A stretch of 64,000 nt of DNA, taken from NCBI RefSeq assembly GCF_006385135.1, contig NZ_CP041025.1:3441501-3505500 (forward strand). Reading direction: 5' to 3'. The notes beneath the pieces were generated by a model. It had not been told where the DNA came from and searched no databases. It saw nothing but the letters and a program-made list of their open reading frames with translations. Made by a program: the position numbers and the translations under genes. This DNA comes from Paremcibacter congregatus. GTDB lineage: Bacteria; Pseudomonadota; Alphaproteobacteria; Sphingomonadales; Emcibacteraceae. Of the stretch, positions 33,819 to 45,100 are shown piece by piece. Every line of letters begins with the position of its first letter. Within the stretch, counting starts at the first letter, position 1.

Positions 33819-35152
33819 TTGCCCTGTAAGTTGTTTTTTTCTATGAATTGCGGCGGCACATCCATCAGCGGCGCACTATCGACCACCCCGCCCGGATGCA
33901 GCGCCGGAAAGGCCGACTGGGCCCATTTCAGCAATTGCACCGCCGGACTGTTGACCAGCAGTTTGGCCTCCGGATAGCGCCACAGAATCTGGTCGGTCAG
34001 ATCATTGGGCCGGTAAACCGTATCGGCGATACCATTCCCGTCGAGATCAAAGGCGCTGTTGTCGCTCCAGTAGTTGCCCCGGCCTTCTGTCGACCATTCG
34101 AGCCAACGGGTGCCAACATATTTCACCTGGGTCCGGTTGTCGACAAAGGCATTCCCGGTGATGTCATTGTCTTCCGATCCGGCGGTGAACTGCACCCCGA
34201 TATCGCAACCGGACAGCAGATTGTCCTGAATGATATTCTTGTTGGAATTATAGATAAAGATACATTTTTCCGGCCCCGGCGCCCCGTCCACGCCGTCAAC
34301 CCGGTTGCCAATGACCTTGGTATGGTTGGCGTAATTAAACAATATGCCGCGTTCTTCATCACCAAAAGACTGATTGTCGATCATCGCCACATGGGTGGAA
34401 AACATGATCGCATAACCAATATCGTTATGGCGCGAGATGTTGCCCTCTACCGTGCTGTTGTTGGTATACATATAATGCACCGCAAAGCGCACCTCATGAA
34501 TAATATTATCGCGGAAGATATTCTTCTTGCTGGTGGTGACAAAAATGCCGTCGCGGCCATACTGAATATCGTTGCCCACGACCATCGCCCCCGGTGCGTT
34601 CCAGATTTGCACCCCGTTGCCGCGTTCATTCACCCGCAGATCCTGACGCCCGCGAATGACATTGGTCCGTACGACGGAATCCTTCGCGCCCCAAACATAG
34701 ACGCCGATCAGATTATCAATCAGCTGATTATTCTCGACCACCGCCCCGGTGGCTTCCTTGGACAGGAATATCCCGGAATCCTGGGTTTCCAGCAGCAGTC
34801 CCGATCCGGTGATGTGCAGACCCGACAGGGTTACATCCGGCGCCTTCACCGTTATGACATTGCCCGTCCCCGTTCCCTGAATGATCACGTCCCCACCGCC
34901 GACAAGCGCCAGCGGCTTTTCAATCAGAAACGCCCCTTCATATCGCCCCGACGCCAGCAACAGCCGATCACCGGACATCGCCCGATCAATGGCCTGCTGC
35001 AGGTTATCGGTCACCGTAATATCTTTTGCCCATACGCCCCCCCCCAAGCCCGCATAAATACCGGTCACCAGGCAGTAAGCAAAAAACAGCCGCAGGGCGG
35101 CGCAGGAAACCCGCGCCGCCCCCAGATTAGATATGATGTTCAGTGATCTCAT
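33815..35152 (-). CDS. nosD: NosD, periplasmic copper-site maturation protein
   Basis: 445 residues with an N-terminal signal peptide (LRLFFAYCLVTGIYAGLGGG). The body is a right-handed beta-helix of repeated N/D-rich turns (for example VVRTNVIRGRQDL, GDEERGILFNYANHTKVIGN, KNIIQDNLLSG), the NosD/CASH repeats. NosD binds copper chaperones and NosFY in CuZ assembly. AAGGGATC precedes the ATG. It lies twelve bases after nosZ and overlaps nosF. Confidence 0.93.
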   Translation of the reverse strand: MRSLNIISNLGAARVSCAALRLFFAYCLVTGIYAGLGGGVWAKDITVTDNLQQAIDRAMSGDRLLLASGRYEGAFLIEKPLALVGGGDVIIQGTGTGNVITVKAPDVTLSGLHITGSGLLLETQDSGIFLSKEATGAVVENNQLIDNLIGVYVWGAKDSVVRTNVIRGRQDLRVNERGNGVQIWNAPGAMVVGNDIQYGRDGIFVTTSKKNIFRDNIIHEVRFAVHYMYTNNSTVEGNISRHNDIGYAIMFSTHVAMIDNQSFGDEERGILFNYANHTKVIGNRVDGVDGAPGPEKCIFIYNSNKNIIQDNLLSGCDIGVQFTAGSEDNDITGNAFVDNRTQVKYVGTRWLEWSTEGRGNYWSDNSAFDLDGNGIADTVYRPNDLTDQILWRYPEAKLLVNSPAVQLLKWAQSAFPALHPGGVVDSAPLMDVPPQFIEKNNLQGK

Positions 35153-35164
35153 GATCCCTTGACC

Positions 35165-37054
35165 TTATGCAGGTTCCACCAGCATCCGGCCACGCATTTC
35201 CATATGCAATGCATGACAGAACCACTGACAATAGAACCAGTGAACCCCTGGTGCATCAGCTTTAAAAGTGACCGATGCGGAGCCCTGTGGCGGAACCTCC
35301 ATGGCGACACCATAATTCGACAGGGTAAAGCCGTGGGTCAGATCATCGATATCATCAATATTGGTAATGATGATGGTGACTTCGTCGCCTTGCTTGACCG
35401 TGAATTTCTCCAATGAGAAACTTGGCGCCTGGGAATACATATAGACCCGGACCTTGTTGCCGTCGCGCACAATACCATCGGCTTCATCCAGACTTTCGAA
35501 GCCATCCTTTTTGCACTGCTCCGCCAGATCGGCAAAATACGGATCATCATAGCCGTAAGAATTCTTCGGATTGACGAGAGAACGATGCACCATGATACAG
35601 TCATGGGGCTCGGCAAAGGTCGGGCCGTCATGCACCAGTTTCATCTTGTCGCCGGAAATATCGATCAACTGATCATTTTCCGGTTTCAGCGGGCCGACAT
35701 TGATATAACGGTCCTTGGAGAATTTATTCAGCGAGATCAGCCATTTACCATCCGCATCCTTGGTTTCGCCCATGGTGGTATGGTTATGACCCGGTTGGTA
35801 ATGCACATCCAGTTTCTGTATGATCGGATCAACATCCTTGCCGCCATATTGTTGTATCGCTTTTTCGATATCCCATTTACAGACCTGACTGTCGAGGAAC
35901 AGGGTGGTATAGGCATTGCCCCGGTTATCAAAGGCGGTATGAAGCGGGCCAAGACCCAGTTTCGGTTCCGCAACGATGGCATCACGTGGCTTGATTTTAT
36001 CGCTGAACACATCCGGCAGTTTACGCACATCCATGACAGACACGGTGGGCGACAGCTTGCCGTTGATCATTACATGCTTGCCATCCGGACAGGTATTGAT
36101 GCCATGCGGGCTGTTGGATACCGGGATATAGCGGGTATATTTAGACCCTTTACGTCCGTCAAGCACCGGTACGCCGCCGTCATAGACCTTGAAGTCCCCG
36201 GCCTTGACGCCGGCTTCGATGGCCTTGATGTCGAAGACCACGACCCAATCCTGCTCACTGGAAGTCATTTCCGCCAGGGTCACGCCTTCTTCAGAATTGT
36301 AACAGGTGGAGAAGGCATATTTACCCTGATAATCCGCATCAGTGTTATCCAGATTGCCATCAACTATCACCTGCCATTTGACTTCCATATCGTCGCCGTC
36401 AATGGCGCTGAAAACCGCGTGATACTTGCTGGGGTCATCCAGTACAGACCCGTCATTGGGCAACGGTACCCGATGTTCACCATTGGCAAAGATATAGCCG
36501 GTGCGCGGATATTTCTGCGGCCGCAGACCATGAATATCGGCGGCATTCGGGATGGAAATAATCTTGTCCACCTTCATGATATCACAACGGATACGGGCAA
36601 CACGGGTGTTGGCCTTGTCATTGATAAACACATAGCGACCATCATAGGCACCATCGGTGAAGGACATATGAGGGTGATGGGTATCGCCGTTGGTGGGAAT
36701 ACCGCCCTTGTCCGCCCAGAAAGCGGTTTCCTGCGGCAGCATATTTTCCGTCAGAATCTTGCGGCTTTCATTGGTCTGCCCCCAGCCGGTGGCGCTACAA
36801 CGGTTAAAGACCGGAATGCGCATAAGTTCACGCATTGACGGGACGCCTAGAATCCGCACTTCGCCGGACTGGCCGCCGCTCCAGAAGCCATAATATTCAT
36901 CCAGATCTCCTGGATGGACTTCATTGTTGGCTTTGGCGTGCGCCGCCTGAGGCAACATGGATCCCACACCGACCATGCCGATGCCGGCCGCCAGCGCCGA
37001 TCCGCCAAGAACGGACCGCCGGGAAAATCCGGTTTTTTTGCTTTCTTCAGTCAT
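35165..37054 (-). CDS. nosZ: NosZ, nitrous oxide reductase, clade I (Tat-exported)
   Basis: 629 residues. A twin-arginine signal ([14 protein letters not shown]) leads to a seven-bladed propeller with the CuZ histidines, visible in [27 protein letters not shown]-like [32 protein letters not shown] and EPHDCIM. The C-terminal cupredoxin holds CuA: Cys609, Trp611, Cys613, His617 and Met620 in [15 protein letters not shown], with His574 in LTHGFTL. All expected ligands are present. It reduces N2O to N2 in the periplasm. AGGAG lies eight bases before the ATG. The Tat signal and nosR context place it in clade I. Confidence 0.97.
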   Translation of the reverse strand: MTEESKKTGFSRRSVLGGSALAAGIGMVGVGSMLPQAAHAKANNEVHPGDLDEYYGFWSGGQSGEVRILGVPSMRELMRIPVFNRCSATGWGQTNESRKILTENMLPQETAFWADKGGIPTNGDTHHPHMSFTDGAYDGRYVFINDKANTRVARIRCDIMKVDKIISIPNAADIHGLRPQKYPRTGYIFANGEHRVPLPNDGSVLDDPSKYHAVFSAIDGDDMEVKWQVIVDGNLDNTDADYQGKYAFSTCYNSEEGVTLAEMTSSEQDWVVVFDIKAIEAGVKAGDFKVYDGGVPVLDGRKGSKYTRYIPVSNSPHGINTCPDGKHVMINGKLSPTVSVMDVRKLPDVFSDKIKPRDAIVAEPKLGLGPLHTAFDNRGNAYTTLFLDSQVCKWDIEKAIQQYGGKDVDPIIQKLDVHYQPGHNHTTMGETKDADGKWLISLNKFSKDRYINVGPLKPENDQLIDISGDKMKLVHDGPTFAEPHDCIMVHRSLVNPKNSYGYDDPYFADLAEQCKKDGFESLDEADGIVRDGNKVRVYMYSQAPSFSLEKFTVKQGDEVTIIITNIDDIDDLTHGFTLSNYGVAMEVPPQGSASVTFKADAPGVHWFYCQWFCHALHMEMRGRMLVEPA

Positions 37055-37163
37055 AACTTTCTCCTGTTTTAAATTATCCCCTGGGGTCGGCTTCCTACGA
37101 CCAGCCCCTGAGTTCTCTTCGTAGCAATAGCGAGCCAGCCTTCTTACAGCCGGCCAAAGTTCT

Positions 37164-39416
37164 TCATTCTCCTAGTTCACGTGTCTGATTAAGTTTGCGT
37201 CCCCGCCGCACAACCGCTTCTGCGGGGACAGGTTTCTTGCCGGCCTTGGCCAGCTTATGGATCATTACCGGGCAGACTTTTTCATCGTAATAAGTCTGCT
37301 GACAGCGCAGACAATGCAGGCATTCATTGGGATTGATATTGCCTTTGGGGTCGATGGCCTGCACCATGCAGTCCTGGGCGCATTTGTGACAGGGATCGCC
37401 GCAGTTGCGATAGCGTTTCAGCCAGTTAAACATGGCGAGTTTGCCCGGGATCGCCAACGCCGCCCCCAGCGGGCAGAGATAGCGGCAATAAAACCGTTCA
37501 ATAAACAGTCCGGCGGCCAGCAGGACCCCCACAAACAGCAGGTACGGCCAGGCCCGCATGAATTTCAACACAATCGCGGTCTTGAAAGGCTCCACTTCCG
37601 CCAGATGTTCCGCCATGGACAGTGAATAGACAGACAGTCCGAGCAGCGCCAGAAAGATCATGTATTTGATCGGCCACAGTCGTTCATGCAGCCACCAGGG
37701 GACGGTGATCTGCGGCACGCGCAGAAGCCGCGCCAGCTTGTTGGTCAATTCCTGCAGCGCGCCGAATGGGCACAGCCAGCCACAATAGGCGCCCCGACCC
37801 CAGAACAGCAGCGACACCGCCACGGAACACCAGAGGATGAAGATCATCGGCTCCATCAGGAAGAATTCCCACCGAAAATCGGACAGCAACGCATTGGCGA
37901 AGACAAAAACATTGACCACGGACAGTTGGGCCTGAGCATAATAGCCAATATAGAACAGGGTAAAGACCAGGAATCCCAGCCGGATACGGTCGGTCAGCGC
38001 ACGATATTTCACCACCTGGTTTTGCACAAAGAACAGAATGGTCAGCAACGTGATGGCGGAAACCAGAATAATCACTTCCGGCATCTTCGCCTTCCACATT
38101 TTCTTCCACAGCGCATTGACCGCCGCATTATCTTCGTCCTGCGCGTTCATGACCCGGGACACCGGTTGCGTGACCTTCACATAAGGCTCAGGCAATTTGT
38201 AATTCAGGTCGTAGGCGATAAACACCTTTTCCAGAGCGCCAATCGCCCGCTGGACCAGCAATTGCAGTTGCCAGTTGTCCGCCGGGTTAAAGACAGCGGT
38301 TTTCGGGGCGTAGAAGAGCGCCACTTCATTGAAGTCCGGCGCGCCCTCGGCCGCAACCTCTCCCAGATTTTTATAGCCATGATCGGTAAAGCGGAAGGCT
38401 TCCTCACCCTGCACCACCTGAATGCGGTCAAAAATCCCGCCGCGTACATAGCCTGATCCCCGGAAGGAATAATGCCCCTCGCCCATAACGACAAAGGCCT
38501 GCTGCCCCGCCTTTACCCGGTTCAGGTAATTGCGATATTCCCATTTACCCAGCAGGCTGCGGGCGATGGTCGGCACCGCCAGTGACGCGACATAGAGATC
38601 AATAAAGACATCCTCGTCGGCGCCCTGTTCCGGGCGGGCGATGGCCTCGGCATTGCCTTGAGCAACGAAGGCCTGATTAACATCCTTGAGGGTGAGCCGC
38701 ATACGCCGCACCGAACCGTCCCCGAGCAGGCTCGACCAGTCCTGAACCGCGACCTTGTCTTCTGTACTCGTCTGGGGGATCAGGCTTCTGATCGCCCGGG
38801 GACTTGTCGCTTCAACCGTCAGGCCACCAATGCCCAGCAGACGCGCCGCCCGCACCGACGCCCGTTTGATACTGTCGTCAATCACCATAATAGTGACTGT
38901 CGCCCCGGAAACGATATCCACCGGCGGCGGCTCTCCGCCCTTTTCCTTGGCCAGTTTCAGAATGTCAATCTCGCGGTAGCCATTGATAAAATCGGCGATT
39001 TCCTCTTCCGGAATACCAGCCAGCACGATCGGTTCCGCATGCGCGACCAGCCGCGCGCCGGAAATCCGGCCCGCCAAGTCCATCCCGATCAGCACCTTGA
39101 TCGGTTTACCGGAATAGCCAATGGCTCCGACAAAGTCGGTGTTCAAAAAAGCATATCCAATGATCTCCCCGTCTTTCAGAACAGGGGACAGCGGTCCTTC
39201 GGCAACAAGGGGCCCATACATCTCTCCGCCAGGAAAAAGGGACGGCGCCGGTATTTCCGCCAGATACTTTTCCAGATCCCCCTCAGCCGCCCGCGCCGAG
39301 ATACTCCCGATGACCGCCAACATGCCAAGCACCTGTAATATACAAAAGGCCTTCAGCCTTCTCCTGATAATCCGCTCAACCCCTGATAACATCTCTAAAC
39401 CTTCTTCACTTTCCAT
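37164..39416 (-). CDS. nosR: NosR, membrane iron-sulfur flavoprotein for N2O reduction
   Basis: 750 residues. After a signal helix comes a periplasmic FMN-binding domain with [11 protein letters not shown], where FMN is bound to Thr. Then five or so membrane helices with polyferredoxin motifs [15 protein letters not shown] and [14 protein letters not shown] (CxxxCP type), and a cytoplasmic 2[4Fe-4S] domain [17 protein letters not shown] and [20 protein letters not shown]. NosR feeds electrons to NosZ and is needed for its expression. AGGAGG lies seven bases before the ATG. It is the first gene of nosRZDFYLX, with an Fnr-type box upstream. Confidence 0.95.
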   Translation of the reverse strand: MESEEGLEMLSGVERIIRRRLKAFCILQVLGMLAVIGSISARAAEGDLEKYLAEIPAPSLFPGGEMYGPLVAEGPLSPVLKDGEIIGYAFLNTDFVGAIGYSGKPIKVLIGMDLAGRISGARLVAHAEPIVLAGIPEEEIADFINGYREIDILKLAKEKGGEPPPVDIVSGATVTIMVIDDSIKRASVRAARLLGIGGLTVEATSPRAIRSLIPQTSTEDKVAVQDWSSLLGDGSVRRMRLTLKDVNQAFVAQGNAEAIARPEQGADEDVFIDLYVASLAVPTIARSLLGKWEYRNYLNRVKAGQQAFVVMGEGHYSFRGSGYVRGGIFDRIQVVQGEEAFRFTDHGYKNLGEVAAEGAPDFNEVALFYAPKTAVFNPADNWQLQLLVQRAIGALEKVFIAYDLNYKLPEPYVKVTQPVSRVMNAQDEDNAAVNALWKKMWKAKMPEVIILVSAITLLTILFFVQNQVVKYRALTDRIRLGFLVFTLFYIGYYAQAQLSVVNVFVFANALLSDFRWEFFLMEPMIFILWCSVAVSLLFWGRGAYCGWLCPFGALQELTNKLARLLRVPQITVPWWLHERLWPIKYMIFLALLGLSVYSLSMAEHLAEVEPFKTAIVLKFMRAWPYLLFVGVLLAAGLFIERFYCRYLCPLGAALAIPGKLAMFNWLKRYRNCGDPCHKCAQDCMVQAIDPKGNINPNECLHCLRCQQTYYDEKVCPVMIHKLAKAGKKPVPAEAVVRRGRKLNQTRELGE

Positions 39417-39491
39417 ACCCTGTCCTCCTGCTCGGGAGCGTACGGATGATTTATCTTTTCCCTACATAGAATTTTTCAGAAAAGTTGAGAT

Positions 39492-39505
39492 TGATACACG
39501 TCAAA
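39492..39505. promoter_or_regulatory. Fnr/Nnr-type operator upstream of nosR
   Basis: TTGATACACGTCAA matches the TTGAT-N4-ATCAA consensus of the Crp/Fnr family at nine of ten arm positions. Its centre is 82 bases before the nosR ATG, leaving room for a promoter at the usual -41.5 spacing. It also lies 110 bases before the TPR-2OG gene on the other strand, so it could act on both. Fnr-type and NnrR-type boxes cannot be told apart by sequence. Confidence 0.8.
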
Positions 39506-39608
39506 AATATGACATTAGAGTTATTCGAAATGTTCTATTTTACCGCCTGACCATAAAAATTCAGGCTTTTCTATTCTGCAATGATATTTTTCTGATATAA
39601 ACAACGTC

Positions 39609-41429
39609 ATGCTTATTAATATTCAGGAAAAACTACAAAATTCCCTCACGCTTCATAAGTCTGGAAAGACCGAAGAAGCCATTGTGCTGTGCCGCGAAAT
39701 ATTGCAGAAAGCACCAAAAGAGCCCAATACATTACAGTTGCTCGGGGCTTTCATGAAAGCCAAAGGAGACTATCCCGAGGCCGAGAAATATATGTGCGCC
39801 TCTTTGCAAGCTGACCCGAAGCAAGCGCATGTCCATAACAATCTCGGCAACCTCTACTTTGAACTCGACCGGACCGATGACGCGCTGCGCAGCTACAAGA
39901 ATGCCACGGATCTCGAAGAAAAATATGCCGACGCCTGGTTTAACCGCGCCATTGTCGAAGAAAAACGCGGCCAGATTGACGCAGGCCTTAGCCTGGTCGC
40001 CAAGGCGATAAAATACGCCCCCAATCAGGCCAAATATTATAACCTTCTCGGCCTGCTCTACAAACGTCAGGAAAAATTCACCGAGGCCGTCAGCGCCTTT
40101 GAAAAGGCCGTCACTTTACAACCCGCCTTTATCAAAGCGATCCACAATCTGGGTACCGCCTATCGAGAGGTCGCACGACTTGACGAGGCCCGACAATGTT
40201 TTAATCATGTTCTTAACACCACGCCGGATCAGGTCGAAACCTGGGAAGCAATCGGATCACTACATCACAGCACAGAAGATTTTGACCGCGCCATTGTCGC
40301 CTACCAGAAGCTGCTGTTGCTTCAACCAGGAAATCTCAAGATTCACCGGGTGGTTAATAACATGATGTGGGAGACCGGTCGTCATGAAGGTTTCCTGTCT
40401 TCATATATAACGGCCATGGAAAAACAACCAGAATCCGTTGACATCGCCGCCGCCTATGCCGAGGAACTGGCGCTCAGCGGCGCCAATGAGCAAGCGATCG
40501 AGGTCATTGAACAGGCTCTAACGCACCAAGGGGAAGCTCCTGCTCTTTACCATCGCCTCGCGCACCTGAAGCTCACGGCAGGCCAAACGGAGCAGGCACG
40601 TCATATCCTGGAAAATCTGCTCAAAACTGTTACCGATAATGATGAATATTACACCGACTATGCCCAGGTTTTGCTCGAATGCGGGGAATATACCGCCGCT
40701 CTGGAACAAGCCGATCTCGCGGAAAAAATCAATCCGGATTTTCAGAAGATATGGGCAATCAAAGGAGACTGCTGGCGTCTTCTTGGTGATGATCGCTATC
40801 ACTGGCTGTTTGATTTCGATAAATTTGTCAAGCCCATGGCCCTCGAAGTGCCGGACGGCTTTACCCACATTGAAGAATTTAATGAGGCCCTCGCAGGAGA
40901 ACTCGACCGGTTGCATATTTCCGACGTCAATCCAAGAGACCAGACCCTGATTGGCGGCACCCAGACCATCGGGGATCTTTATACAAATCGCACCCCCGTC
41001 ATCCAAAAGCTCCGTCAGGCGGTCTTTGAGGCGGCATTGCGTTATATCAAGGCCTTGCCCGATGATGATACCCATCCTCATTTACGGCGAAAAACCGATT
41101 TGATCAAATTCGCCGGCGCCTGGTCAGTCCGCCTGAGGAACGCGGGATTTCATGTTAACCACTATCATTCGAAAGGCTGGATCAGCGGGCCTTATTATGT
41201 CAAACTTCCCGCCGCAGTTACTGCGGATAACAAGACGGCTGAAAAACCCGGATGGGTCAATTTCGGCGCCAGCCGATTTGGCCCGGAAAGCGACCGTACG
41301 CCGCGCAAGATTATTCAGCCCCAAGCGGGAGTCCAAGTCTTTTTTCCTTCCTATATGTGGCACGGCACCAATGCTTTTGAGAGCAGCGAAATCCGCATGA
41401 CAGCACCCTGTGACATTGTTCCCCGATAA
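39609..41429 (+). CDS. TPR-repeat protein fused to a 2OG-Fe(II) oxygenase domain
   Basis: 606 residues. Residues 1 to about 390 form eight to ten TPR units (for example LGNLYFELDRTDDALRSYKN, LLGLLYKRQEKFTEAVSAFEKA). Residues about 415 to 600 are a putative 2OG-Fe(II) oxygenase: His515, His518 and His520 in FHVNHYHSKGWISGPYYV, and His585 in YMWHGTNAF, with Arg in SSEIRMTAP as 2-oxoglutarate binder. The same layout occurs next to TonB receptors in Caulobacter- and sphingomonad-like genomes. No signal peptide, so it is cytoplasmic. A hydroxylated protein or peptide substrate is likely but unknown. The ribosome site is weak. Confidence 0.88.
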   Translation: MLINIQEKLQNSLTLHKSGKTEEAIVLCREILQKAPKEPNTLQLLGAFMKAKGDYPEAEKYMCASLQADPKQAHVHNNLGNLYFELDRTDDALRSYKNATDLEEKYADAWFNRAIVEEKRGQIDAGLSLVAKAIKYAPNQAKYYNLLGLLYKRQEKFTEAVSAFEKAVTLQPAFIKAIHNLGTAYREVARLDEARQCFNHVLNTTPDQVETWEAIGSLHHSTEDFDRAIVAYQKLLLLQPGNLKIHRVVNNMMWETGRHEGFLSSYITAMEKQPESVDIAAAYAEELALSGANEQAIEVIEQALTHQGEAPALYHRLAHLKLTAGQTEQARHILENLLKTVTDNDEYYTDYAQVLLECGEYTAALEQADLAEKINPDFQKIWAIKGDCWRLLGDDRYHWLFDFDKFVKPMALEVPDGFTHIEEFNEALAGELDRLHISDVNPRDQTLIGGTQTIGDLYTNRTPVIQKLRQAVFEAALRYIKALPDDDTHPHLRRKTDLIKFAGAWSVRLRNAGFHVNHYHSKGWISGPYYVKLPAAVTADNKTAEKPGWVNFGASRFGPESDRTPRKIIQPQAGVQVFFPSYMWHGTNAFESSEIRMTAPCDIVPR

Positions 41430-42196
41430 TCCCTCATTAAGAGCAAGAAAAACATCTGCCTCTTCTACTTGGTCCGGTCGCCAGATAATCAGTCAGGGAA
41501 GCTGGCCATGTCAAATATTTTCCATTAGTAACAACGTACTATAATGTTAATTCATATAGGGTTTCATCAAGTGAGATGGACAAAGCCTTTGATTCGTCAT
41601 ATTTAAGAATAAAATTATTCTATCGCCTAATGCCAAGCAACAAAATTACAACAAGAATATTAGGCTCCACTTTCTCTCTTACCATATCAAACTCTGCATC
41701 AATAAATATTGAGCGGCAAAAATCAATACAATGAGCGTAATTTTATCAAATAATCAAAATAATATTCTGTAAAATATTATCATTTCTCTAGAAAAATTCA
41801 AAACGACCGTATGTTGCAGGAAAACATCACCACACTGTGATAATATAGTCACATATGAAAATTCAAAAAAATTGACCGTCCGAAGAAGGGATGATAGCTT
41901 CATCGTGTTATTTGTCCGCTCACATGTGTGGATCTTTCGGGATCGGGCGATCAGATAATGTACAAATGGCTGCTTCAATTCTGTGTGGGCTTTTAAAAAA
42001 GCTGAAGATGGCCATAAAAAATGTACCTAAATAACGGGACAAAAATTAAAGCAGAAAATCAGAAGGAGGCTAGCTTAAATTTAACTGTTTTTTTACACCA
42101 CTTTACCCAAATAAAATGAAAAGTGGCACTGATTGTGAGTCGATAAAAATAAAACAGACTGTCCCACAATTTTAAAACTTCTACGGAGGAACTACT
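41430..42196. other. Long AT-rich region upstream of the large TonB receptor
   Basis: 767 bases, strongly AT-rich, with no supported gene. It contains ATCACCACACTGTGAT (about 41825-41840), a symmetric ATCAC/GTGAT pair, and CCACTTT / AAAGTGG arms at 42098-42104 and 42120-42126. GGAGG lies eight bases before the receptor ATG. The length suggests a regulated promoter or long 5' leader. I see no riboswitch consensus. Confidence 0.5.
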
Positions 42197-45100
42197 ATGA
42201 AGAGCGATTTTACCTCGCGTCTCAAATATGGCGTGTCCGCAATTGCGGTCGCCTCTACCCTGACATTCGGCATTCAAACTGCCTCTGCTGCTGAAGAAGC
42301 CGCAGCGGAAGAAGTAACATTTGAAGAAGTTGTCGTAACCGGTTCACGTATCGTACGTAAAGACATTCAAAGCGTGAGTCCTCTTGCCGTTACCGACGCG
42401 CAAGAAATCAAATATAGTGGCCATACTCGCCTTGAAGACATGATGAACAGCATGCCTCAGCTTGAAGCCAGCCAGACTGGTTTGCTGGCCAACGGCGCTA
42501 CTGGTACAGCCAGCCTTGATCTGCGTGGCCTTGGTTCACAGCGGACACTGGTTCTGGTAAATGGCCGTCGCCTACAGCCTGGTGGCATCAACACCAACGC
42601 TGCCGACATCAACCAAATCCCAGCCGGTCTGGTGAAGCGCGTTGAGATTGCTACTGGCGGCGCGGGCGCCACATATGGTGCCGATGCGGTTTCCGGTGTT
42701 GTCAACTTTATCATGGATAAAGAATTTGAAGGCCTGAAAGTTACAGGTGGTGTGTCAACATACCAACATAACAACCGCAATGAATTCTTCCGTGGTTTGC
42801 TGGATGCCAAAAACTTCGAATACCCGAAGGGAAGCACTTGGGGCGGAACACAGTATAACCTTGACATGGCTATGGGCAGCGCGTTTGCCGACGATAAAGG
42901 TCATGCCACAATTTATGTGAACTACCGCAAAATTAAAGAGTTACGTCAAGAGAGCCGCGATTACGCATCTTGTGCATTGAATGGAGCCGGTACATCTTGC
43001 GGTGGTTCTGCCAACGCTGTTGTCCCGAACTTCGATCTATATCCTACTGACCCACTTACAGGGGACACTATCTATGGCTATGATCGTTATTCAAAATCCG
43101 ACTTTGACGATGGCATCATTACTGATGAAGATCTGATTGGTGAACTTATTATTGGCGGTGACGGCTTGCCATCCTATACCAATAATGGCTCACGGGTCGC
43201 CATGCCTTGGTTCCCTACTGATGCAACATCAGCAAACGGTTTTGCAGATCATGACGCCAATACATTCGACTCCCTGACTTCTACAGGTGCATTGGCAGGA
43301 TATGACGGCACAAACATCTACAACTATGCCCCTGTAAACCATTTTCAGCGTCCAGATGAACGCTTCTCTGCAGGTGCTTTCCTGAACTATGAAGTCAGCG
43401 AGTATTTCAAACCGTACGCTGAAGTCATGTTTGCTCGCGATACAACAAAATCCCAAATCGCTGAAAGTGGCACCTTCTTTGATGAAGAATATAACATAAA
43501 ATGTAATAGCCCGCTTCTTTCTGCTGCACAATCTGCTCAAATCTGTGGAGCACGTGGTTTAGGGGCTGACGACAGCTTCGCTGTTTATGTTGGTAAACGT
43601 AACGTTGAGGGCGGCCCTCGTCAGGACAACCTTACACATAGCGCCTTCCGTTTTGTCGTTGGTGCCGAAGGTGACATTGACGATACATGGCGTTATGATG
43701 TTTCCTTGACACATGGGTCCACTAACAGCTCTACAGCATATAAGAATGACTTTTATGGCCCAAACATTGCTAAAGCCCTTGATGTCAATCTTGATTCCGA
43801 CGGCAATATGCAATGTGCGGACGCATCCGCACGTGCCGGTGGCTGTTTGCCTTACCAGATTTTCACCTACCAGGGTGTAACAGCAGAGCAGGCCAACTAT
43901 CTGACAGCAACCGGTATTGTTACTGGTCAGACTGCACAGACAGTACTTAACGGTTATGTTACAGGCGAACTTCCTATAGCTATCGCGGAAGATCCTATTC
44001 AGGCTGTGTTTGGTGTTGAATACCGCAAAGAATCCTTCGAACGTAGCAGTGACCAACTGTTTGAAGAAGGCCTTCTTCTGGGTCAAGGCGGAGCAACCGC
44101 ATCCGTTGACGGTTCATACGACACGAAAGAAGTCTTCGGTGAATTGTTTATCCCATTGATGCAGGGCGCTGAATTCGCTCAGGACCTGTCTCTGGAACTT
44201 GCTGCACGTTATGCCGACTTCAGCACAACGGGCAGCTCTTTCACCTACAAAGCAGGTTTGAGCTGGCGGCCAATTGATGAGATCAAACTCCGCGCAAGCT
44301 ATAACCGTGCGGAACGCGCTCCAAACGTACTTGAGTTGTTCCTCCCACAAACCGAAGGTCTGTGGGGTGGTGAAGACCCCTGTTCCGGTGCAACACCTAC
44401 TCTGACAGCTGCACAATGCGCCCTCACAGGCGTCAGCGCTGCTCAGTACGGTAACATCGGTCCAAGCCCGGCTGACCAATACAACAGCTTTGGTGGTGGT
44501 AACCCTGACCTCGAAGCCGAGGTTGCAGATACCTTCACAGTAGGTTTTGTTGCAACGCCAATAGATGGTTTGACAGTAAGTGTTGACTATTGGGACATCA
44601 AAATCAGCGGTCTGATTGACAGCATTGACGAAGAACTGTCCGTGACACAGTGTGGCTTGACAGGCAACCCTGTCTTCTGTGACCTGGTAACACGCGCACC
44701 TAACGGCAGCTTGTGGCTTGGGAAAGCAGGCCGAGTTGTTGCAACAACGCAGAACCTTGGCTTCACCCGCCAAAGAGGTATTGATGTTGTTGGAGATTAC
44801 AGAGTTGATCTCGGCGACGGCACATTATCTGTCGATATGGTCGGAACATACCTGCTCAAGAAGTACACTCAGGAAATTCCTGATTTCGCGCCTTCCGAGT
44901 ATGAATGTAAAGGTAAATTTGGATCTAACTGTTTCCCTTCACCAAAATGGCGTCATGCCATGCGCGTTGGGTTTGATTCAAACGACTTCTGGCGTGTTAC
45001 GGCTAAATGGCGGTATTACGGTGGCGTCAAGAATGAAGACGCTACAGCAACAGGTGTAAATGCCGAGATTGCAGCACAGAGTTATTTTGACCTGACAACG

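Noticed and set aside
35585-36838. Long open frame antisense to nosZ
   Set aside because: It lies wholly within nosZ, whose ligands are complete, and its protein is low in recognisable features.
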